From NCBI GenBank assembly GCA_963377175.1, contig CAUJNA010000490.1:147001-211000 (forward strand): a stretch of DNA of 64,000 nt. Direction: 5' to 3'. The DNA is from Effrenium voratum. Taxonomy: Eukaryota; Sar; Dinophyceae; Suessiales; Symbiodiniaceae. Both the position numbers and the translations under genes were made by a program. A model generated the notes under the pieces. The model was not told where the DNA came from. It did no database searches and saw nothing but the letters and a program-made list of their open reading frames with translations. Of the stretch, positions 57,713-64,000 are shown piece by piece; the first letter of the stretch is position 1, and each line of letters starts with the position of its first letter.

Positions 57713-58222
57713 CTATTCTTCTTTTCTCCACAGCGGGCAGAAACCTGCATTCAGAAGGGGTGAAATGAGGCTTTCCTTTTCACCACAGACAAACACCAAA
57801 CGGGGCCTGAAGGAACCTCTATTAGACCCGAGAGCCTCATGAACCCCTTTTTGCATTTGGGCGATTGTCGTCTTTGAGACAATCCAAGCACACCCGAAGC
57901 CGTCTAGGCTTGTGAGGAAGATGACCGCACTGGTCACTGGTATTCCATTACAGTTATGACGATATTTGAAAGTGTATTTTGTTAAATATTTTTTACACTT
58001 TGCACACTCCACTTTTTCAGTTGAGTATGTTTTAGATTTTAATTCTTGTTTTGGTTCGCGTTCTTCTTCTTCTGCTTTATTCTCTTCTTCATTTATAATA
58101 TTATTAGTTTCTACTTCTTTACTTTTTTCATTAATAATAGGTTCTTCTTTAATTTCTTCTACTTCTTTAGGTGCTTCAGTATTTTCACTGCCTACATCTA
58201 CTATTTCAATATTTTTAACCAT
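57713..58222 (-). CDS. viral zinc-ribbon protein with an inserted GC-rich C-terminus
   Basis: ATG at 58,220-58,222. The N-terminal ~70 residues are very acidic (PKEVEEIKEEPIINEKSKEV). A short zinc-binding motif follows, VECAKCKKYLTKYTFKYRHN then C, similar to small Cys-x2-Cys...H-x-C motifs common in algal giant viruses and Polinton-like viruses. After about residue 93 the coding DNA becomes GC-rich (57,735-57,948) and the sequence changes character (SAVIFLTSLDGFGCAWIVSK, ESLISPLLNAGFCPLWRKEE). This looks like an insertion that happens to keep an open frame; the original C-terminus is lost. Confidence 0.55.
   Translation of the reverse strand: MVKNIEIVDVGSENTEAPKEVEEIKEEPIINEKSKEVETNNIINEEENKAEEEEREPKQELKSKTYSTEKVECAKCKKYLTKYTFKYRHNCNGIPVTSAVIFLTSLDGFGCAWIVSKTTIAQMQKGVHEALGSNRGSFRPRLVFVCGEKESLISPLLNAGFCPLWRKEE
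57735..57948. repeat. GC-rich insertion inside the AT-rich viral region
   Basis: About 215 bases of balanced GC composition with sharp edges on both sides, interrupting the zinc-ribbon gene. It could be a host short interspersed element or retrocopy. No tRNA promoter boxes or matching copy elsewhere in the window were found. Confidence 0.55.
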
Positions 58223-58272
58223 ATAATTAGTATATAATCAATAATTATATTATAATATATATTATATGCTTT

Positions 58273-59089
58273 TCAACTCTCAACAAATGTTAAACTAAAA
58301 CTACTGTCTGCCCCATGTAATTCTACAGTTTTTCCATAAGCGTCAACATATTTAAAATGTAAACGTCTTAAATGTCTCATTGAAACATCATTAGCGTCAT
58401 TCATTAAAATCTCATTATCATAGAGTACATTTCCAAATCCAGCAGTAATAGGAATTTTCTTTAGTACACGCGCAACTCCATAAGGTGCTAATTAATTTCC
58501 ATTAGTTAAACTATCTCTGGTTAAGTAAATATTTTTCATTGGTAATAAATTAACAAAACCACTAACGAAAGGGTCAGGCGCAAAATTGATTTTTTCAACA
58601 GTGTTTCCTAAAACATTGTTAATAGACATTGTGTGGCTTCTGTCATAATCAATATTAAAACCGTAGTTAGTTTGCAATTCTTTATCTGTATGAATTACGA
58701 AAAAGTAAGAAACATAATTAACAATTATAGTTATAGTATTTGTTTTTAATGAATAACTACAACTGAAAAAGTCACTATTTCCATCAGTTCCATTAGTAGC
58801 AGTATTCAATTTATTTTGTAATTCGGTTGCTAATTCACTACCTACATAACTACCTTTATCTGGTGCTACAATAAAATAACATACTGGTGCTCCTGTTAAT
58901 ATTCCTCCTAATGTTAAATATAATCTATTATTTACATTTTCTTCAATAGGATAAATAGTATTAGGTAGTGATAGTTCGTGAACATATAGTTTTGTATTTG
59001 CTCCTGTTTCTTGTGTTTCTGGAAGTGCTCACACTTTCATTTAGATTTCTATGTCGTGTATCAATGTATATTTTTCTAAATCTTGTCAT
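58273..59089 (-). pseudogene. viral minor-capsid-like protein with a frameshift and an in-frame stop
   Basis: Start at 59,087-59,089 (MTRFRKIYIDTRHRN), which resembles the IDSRYR-type opening I associate with minor capsid proteins of Polinton-like viruses and virophages. After a one-base shift near 59,030 come LPETQETGANTKLYVHELSL then PNTIYPIEENVNNRLYLT, and beta-rich sequence to GN, an in-frame TAA (58,495-58,497), then APYGVARVLKKIPITAGFGN and the end LRRLHFKYVDAYGKTVELHG then FSLTF, also typical of that family as I remember it. It would form the vertex (penton) or a linked capsid component. Assignment is by remembered pattern and gene context. Confidence 0.55.
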
Positions 59090-59115
59090 ACCTATCTTAA
59101 TTAATTAGATAAAAA

Positions 59116-59133
59116 ATATCAATAATTAATATA
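59116..59133 (+). promoter_or_regulatory. candidate viral promoter motif
   Basis: TATCAATAATTAATATA immediately before ATG 59,134, matching the motif at 54,739. Confidence 0.45.
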
Positions 59134-59794
59134 ATGAAAAAAACATAAATATTATGTAAAAGAAGGAAAATTAAAATCATACAATCCACTTCATCAAGGT
59201 CATAGCGAAATGTATAGAAAAATAATTAATGAAACTCAACAAGAAAAGTCATTATTCAAACCTAAATATAATACTAATTTATCTGACACAGAAGGATTAA
59301 ACAAAGCATATACAAATGGTAAAGGTTATTATTTGGAAAATAATAAACTATATGTTGCTGGGACATTTGGTAAAAATAATATTATATCAAATATTAATGA
59401 TATTTTAAGTGATATTACAATTCCATTTGGTTTAAGTTCATTCAGTGAAAGGTATAGAGATATTAGTGATATACTTGATGAAAACCATAATGTAACTGAA
59501 GTTATTTCACATTCATTGGGTAGTAGTGCGAGTGCTAAATATTTACAAAAAAACCTTGATAGAAATATTCGATTAACTACTTACGGTGCTCCTTTTATTT
59601 CAATGTCAAACAAAAACGATGACAACTACACAAGCCTAAGAAATTTTGGAGATATAGTCAGTATTTTAGATAGAGGCAGTGTAACATCAAATAAAGGAGG
59701 TTTTAACCCATTAACAAATCATCAACACTCATTATATGGTGATGCTGGAAAGGATGTATCAAGAAGTATTGAGCCTGTAAAGGAAATTTTGTAG
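59134..59794 (+). pseudogene. viral lipase (alpha/beta hydrolase, class 3-like)
   Basis: Probable start ATG 59,134, with a one-base indel in the following A-run; the frame then runs to 59,794. The nucleophile elbow is in VISHSLGSSASAKYLQKN (SHSLG, a G-x-S-x-G variant with Ser in the first position), followed by LTTYGAPFISMSNKNDDN, the usual next strand of lipase-3 enzymes, then FGDIVSILDRG (probable catalytic Asp) and NHQHSLYGDAG (probable catalytic His). It would hydrolyse lipid esters, probably to breach a host membrane. Lipases occur in several Polinton-like viruses. Apart from the start-region indel the frame is intact. Confidence 0.7.
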
Positions 59795-59805
59795 TCTTAT
59801 ATATA

Positions 59806-60027
59806 ATGCCTAAAAATGATTTAAAAAACACTATACATCCTAAAAAGAAAGTCAGTTATGAAGACATTAAGAAAACAGTAGAGGATGACGCGAGGAACGA
59901 GCCTCGCGTGCTACGCGACCCTAATTATAAGGTTGAACATAATAATATTAAAAATAAGTTTAAAAAACTATTAAATAAAAATTCTAAAAAAGAAGTTATA
60001 GGTTATTCACACTTTAAAATAAATTAA
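59806..60027 (+). CDS. viral small basic protein with an in-frame GC-rich palindrome
   Basis: 73 residues starting at ATG 59,806 after a TATATATAATG sequence. Lys-rich and hydrophilic (MPKNDLKNTIHPKKKVSYED). Residues about 28-38 (ARNEPRVLRDP) are encoded by a GC-rich palindrome unlike the rest of the gene, which has the look of an inserted element that preserved the frame. No family is recognised. Confidence 0.55.
   Translation: MPKNDLKNTIHPKKKVSYEDIKKTVEDDARNEPRVLRDPNYKVEHNNIKNKFKKLLNKNSKKEVIGYSHFKIN
59888..59921. repeat. GC-rich palindrome in an AT-rich gene
   Basis: ACGCGAGG/CCTCGCGT with loop AACGAG (a perfect 8-bp stem), followed by GCTACGCGAC. Confidence 0.8.
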
Positions 60028-60065
60028 TTTAAGAATAGAATAATATAATATTTTCTATTATTAAC

Positions 60066-60074
60066 TATATAAAG
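60066..60074 (+). promoter_or_regulatory. TATA-like box before the AT-rich capsid gene
   Basis: TATATAAAG directly before ATG 60,075; the octamer is shared with the GC-rich capsid copy at 25,811. Confidence 0.55.
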
Positions 60075-61457
60075 ATGGAAACATTAGACATTGAAGATGT
60101 CCTTGTAGAGAAGAACCTTCGCTTTAAATTAAAAGATGGCGGTTCTTATGTTCGGTCAAAAGAAAGTAAAAACTTTTATCCTTCATCGGTTTCTACTTAT
60201 ACCGCTGATACAAATTCAGTAAGTAGATTTAACATTACTGGACCACCTAATCAATGGTTGTCCTTACCATCACTATTATTAGGATTTACTCTAAACAACA
60301 CTGATACATCAGCAAATCACGAACTTCGACCAATTGATACAGCCGGTTTCTTTGATAGGGTGCGTGTATTAATGGGTGATGTCATTGTATGTGATTTAAA
60401 TTCTCTCTCTCGTGCGAGTGCAATGAAAGATGTATTAAAATCATCAGAAGAAAAAAGAATTGATGAAGCATTGGGTTTTGGAAATAGTCTACTCAATCAC
60501 GATGGACGGTTTTTAGTTTGTGATGCTACTGGAACTTCTACTAACCAAGCGGTAACTAGAAATGTAACCAATGGTGATTATAGGGGAATTAAAGCAGGTA
60601 AAAGTGCTAATGTCTATTTTGATTTAAATTTAAAATGTTTCAAGACTTGTGAAAACTGGATACCTTTATCTTATTGTCCCATCACGGTTGAATTATATTT
60701 AACAACTGATGTATTAAAACCAATTGTTAATAGATCAGGACTTTTTACTACTATAAATACGAGTATCACTTGGTCAGTTACAAAACCTTTATTCAAAGGA
60801 AATGTTTACACTATTGGTGATAGTTTATATGCCGAGTATGCAAAATTTTAGAAACTGGTTCTCTCCCTATTACTTTTGAAACTGAAACCCTACAAGAACA
60901 AACAGCATCAACATCAACCGAAATATTCACAACTATTGTCCGCAATGTATCTAAATTAAATACACTGTTTATTTCTTTTTCAAACACTACACCAAAAATC
61001 TATACAGGAGGTTATGGAGAAGTGTTAAAATAATTTCAACGTATGTATCACCCGTTAGGTGTTATATCACTTGATAAAGGTTTTTATGACCCCGAATATG
61101 ATTTGACTGCTTCTTTAATCATAGGCAACCAAGTTATTCCGAGTCAAGAAATTCAAGGTGTTCGTGAAGCATATGTCCATTTGATGCATTGTGCTGACAA
61201 ACCCATGTTAGTTAGTGCAGAAGGCAGAAGATTATAGGTCTCACGCTTTTATGTTCGGTTTTAATTTGCAGAAACTCGAATCGGCAAATTATACTGGGAT
61301 GAATTTAAAAAATAGTTCAAATATGGTTGTGAAAATAAAGGCGATGGAAAGTTCAACGTTGTATAATAACAATTACATGGCAGAGAGACTTTACATGCTC
61401 ATGGTGCACGAATGTATACTTGAAATCCGTTCAAATTCTGTAACATTTTATGATTAA
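60075..61457 (+). pseudogene. viral major-capsid-like protein, frameshifted
   Basis: The largest structural gene of the element, about 460 codons when its four frames are read in order (60,075-60,851; about 60,842-61,032; 61,043-61,237; 61,215-61,457). It is collinear over its first ~190 residues with the GC-rich copy at 25,824 (shared RV-V strand, G..C.DxN, DVLK, EALGF, and a Cys-bearing strand before IPLSYCPITVELYL). The later part reads ETLQEQTASTSTEIFTTIVR, GVISLDKGFYDPEYDLTASL and ends LYMLMVHECILEIRSNSVTF. Length, beta-rich character and context fit a double jelly-roll capsid protein, but the fold is inferred. Breaks at about 60,845, 61,030 and 61,220 make it non-functional unless they are sequencing errors. 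Confidence 0.65.
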
Positions 61458-61502
61458 ATAAACATATGATATTATCATTTTTCTAATTAATAATATAATA
61501 TT

Positions 61503-64000
61503 ATGAGTAAAAACTTAATGAATATCTTTGATATTACAGCAAATAGAATTAGGCAAGTAAAAGATGGAGCTGTCAATGACATAGAATATCTTTACGCGAG
61601 TAAATCTGACATTCAAACAGTATTAGATAGTAAAGCAAACCAAGCAGACACCTATACAAAGGAGCAGATAAATGCTAATTTTTATGATATAACTGAAACA
61701 TATAACAAAACAGAAATTAATGTATTATCAAAAAATATCAGTTCAAAAACATTTTTTATAGGTAATCTTACAATAACTTCAAATACCAATTTTAATAGTA
61801 TTTCATCAAATACAAATTTAATAGATAATTTAAATGCTACTATGACAACTAATTTTAATAACATTAGTTTTAATTCTAATTTAATTAATACAAATACGAA
61901 AAATATTTCTTCAAATACTACTTTAATAAATACAAATATTAATAATATTTCATCAAATACACATTTAATAAATAATTTGAATTCTACTATGACATTTAAT
62001 TTTAATAATATTAGTTCCAATTCTAATTTAATAACAGGAGTAAATAGTACAGTAAATTCACATATTATAGCAATATCAGATTTACAGAATGGAGGTTCAT
62101 TTAATGAAGCAGATTACTGTAATACAATAACAACTAATAATTTATTATCAGAAAAGTTAAATACATCAATATTAAATAATACATGAATGCATAATATAAC
62201 AACTACTGCAACTTTCAAAATAGCAGAATTTGGAAATTATAATAATTTCTTTGAAATGTATAATAATTATTTTGATAGTTACGCTTATGGAAATTTAAGT
62301 GGAGCAACTATTTTTTTAAATCAAAGAGGTTTTGGAGATGTAGAAATTAATAATTCTTCAACTTTTCAACATGATAAAATAATATTAACTCAGAATACTA
62401 CAATATTAAGTAATTTACAAGTATCGGGTTTATTTTCTTGTTCATCTATTTTAGATAAAACTGGTTCTGATGCTAGATATGTTTTACAATCAGATGGATT
62501 AAGTGGACTAATAACAGGAAATACAAATACAATTAATTCAATAATTACTAGTAATAATTCACAGGATACATCATTAGGACAAAAGTTAGATAAGATAGAT
62601 ACTAACGCTCAATCAGTAGCAGGTGCTATTAATTTTAGTGATAATGCAACTTTACACAGTAATATAAATATGTTGACTACTGGTTCTATAATATGTAATA
62701 AGTTTAGTACTACACCTTCGCCTAATTTAGGATTACAAATGACATTTCAAATGTTTAATCGTGAATTTAATATTAATAGAGATGGTAGAATGTGGATGAG
62801 TAGCGCAGGAGGTCAATGGGAAACTCAAATAGGAGATGCTAATGTTGGACGTGTTTGGGTAAAAGATAGATTTGGTTTAGGTGCTGTTGGTGTTAATGGT
62901 TATGTTTTAAACTGCGCCAGCAAATCGAGATTTACTGATGCAGTTGATTTTATAGGAACTGACAAGGCAGTAAATCTTAACAATGGTTCATATTTGAATT
63001 TTACTAATAATGGTTCAATACCAAGATATACACCAGATGCTATAGAAGGTCTATATATGTCTCATAATGATTTCGTTGCCATTAGTGTTGGCGATGTTAG
63101 TAATGCTTCTAATCAATATATGATGTGCGATAAATTAGTTAATAAACTATTTTTAATAATATACAAATGCTGATGTTAATTGTGATAATGTTAATATTGA
63201 TACCGATGGTAACTTAACAATTGATACAAATTGTGAATTATATAGATATGTTAGTGCTTTTTCATGTTTTGATATGAGGAATAGTGATGCTAATTCTTCA
63301 ATTAGATTTATTTGCGGAGATCCTGCCGTTCAATCTAATATAGTTGGAGCAGTGAATATTTCTATAATGCGTAATTTATTTGCTGATGATATTTATGTTA
63401 AAACTAATGGAGCATTAAGAAGTAATCATATAGCACCTAATGGTGGAACATTAGTAACTGTTGATACTAACTTAGCAGTTCAAAATGCATATTTAGCAAC
63501 TAATACCATTCAATCATTCGATTTAACAACGGTTTCATTTTTGAATAATATTTCAATGACTACTGGAACAGATCTAAAGATGGGAACAAGTGAAATATCA
63601 ACTTATTACGATGGAACTAGTTTATCTACAATTGATGTAATATTTAGAACATCAAACACGGCGTTTAGAGTTGCTGATAGTTCTACTACCCCTTCTGTTT
63701 TATTATCTATTGATAAGACATTTGGAACAACAGTAAATACTGAAAGTTTTACAAATAATGCTCCATCGACTTTTAATGAACATGTAACAGTTGCAGGATC
63801 GAAAAAATGTTATGAAATTTAATTGAACCATCAACAGGAACTAATATAGATTTAACAGCAACAACAGTAACCATCAACGGAACATTTGTTGATTCATCTG
63901 ATTCAAGATTGAAATATGATATAGACAATGTCAAATCTAATTGTATGAATATTATTAAGAAATTTAAACCGAAGAAGTTTAAGAGACACGATAGAAATGA
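61503..64000 (+). pseudogene. viral fibre protein with S74-type intramolecular chaperone end, broken
   Basis: ATG 61,503. After a short head (MSKNLMNIFDITANRIRQVK), residues about 75-190 form repeats of the SSNTNLIDNLNATM type, as in trimeric fibre shafts. An in-frame TGA (62,184-62,186) interrupts. The same frame continues to 63,173 with beta-rich repeats, a frameshift leads to 63,274-63,822, and another leads to the window end. There SSDSRLKYDIDNVKSN followed by IIKKFKPKKFKR matches the start of peptidase S74 chaperone domains, which cut themselves off after trimer assembly (Ser before D-RLK). It would bind the host surface. The gene runs past the window edge. Confidence 0.7.

Larger units (their letters stand above)
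53942..64000. mobile_element. AT-rich endogenous viral element, Polinton-like / virophage-like, truncated and decayed
   Basis: Base composition drops abruptly to strongly AT-rich at about 53,942 and stays so to the window end. Gene content in order: truncated unknown, small basic protein, acidic protein, hydrophobic/Ser-rich protein, C2H2 zinc finger, retroviral-type integrase, unknown, zinc-ribbon protein (minus), minor-capsid-like (minus), lipase, small basic protein, major-capsid-like, S74-tipped fibre. Integrase plus capsid, lipase and zinc-ribbon genes fit Polinton-like viruses or virophages. No DNA polymerase, packaging ATPase or maturation protease is seen, and these may lie beyond the window. 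Nearly every gene carries a frameshift or stop. Confidence 0.75.

Noticed and set aside
62184..62186. In-frame TGA in the fibre and TAA in the minor-capsid gene taken as a variant genetic code.
   Set aside because: Frameshifts are present in the same genes and normal stops are used elsewhere, so decay or sequence error is simpler.

Overview
The window looks like nuclear DNA of a dinoflagellate. The evidence is: a near-match to the dinoflagellate spliced leader inside both LTRs of a retrotransposon; mostly one-directional genes of moderate GC, broken into short exon-like open segments; CA-rich minisatellites; and many nested mobile elements. No bacterial gene organisation or rRNA is visible. 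Most host-like reading frames match no family I can name and are described only by what can be seen.

Layout. (1) 1-12.9 kb is host-like DNA with weak minus-strand exon-like segments, a CA-rich minisatellite block (8.4-10.4 kb) and a small gene with a 15-residue repeat. (2) 12,946-53,736 is bracketed by about 150-bp inverted repeats and may be one large mobile element of about 21 kb, not counting a nested retrotransposon. Its predicted genes all run on the plus strand: several unknowns, a Nudix-like protein, an ADP-ribosyltransferase-like gene, a hAT-type transposase, a complete C5 cytosine DNA methyltransferase, a large multi-exon unknown, a Lys/Ala-repeat protein and small coiled-coil proteins. 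It carries 22 copies of a short hairpin (CTGYG, four-base loop, CRCAG), often directly after stop codons or in frame inside exons. I found none outside these limits and none in the nested retrotransposon. (3) 17,821-37,401 is a 19.6-kb Ty1/Copia retrotransposon on the minus strand with LTRs, PBS, polypurine tract and a 5-bp target duplication. Removing it and one target copy rejoins the ADP-ribosyltransferase-like gene in frame. Besides gag, protease, integrase, RT and RNase H it has about 9.5 kb of extra coding sequence ending in a KptA/Tpt1-like (RNA 2'-phosphotransferase) domain. (4) Inside that extra region sits a GC-rich piece of about 1.46 kb (24.9-26.4 kb) with the first ~188 codons of a viral capsid-like protein and four tandem hairpins. 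(5) From about 53,942 to the window end lies an abruptly AT-rich, decayed endogenous virus of Polinton-like/virophage-like gene content: retroviral-type integrase, zinc-finger and zinc-ribbon proteins, a minor-capsid-like protein, a lipase, a major-capsid-like protein collinear with the GC-rich one, and a fibre protein ending in an S74-type chaperone domain.

How the parts relate. The hairpin-rich interval reads as a tandem array of co-oriented genes later hit by a Copia element, which had itself received viral DNA. The two capsid-like genes imply two compositionally distinct viral lineages reached this genome. Most viral genes carry frameshifts or stops, while long Copia frames up to 1,311 codons are open, which argues for real decay of the viral copy, though homopolymer errors in AT-rich DNA cannot be excluded. 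Exon limits in the host-like parts are estimates, because introns were judged only from frame changes and coding character.
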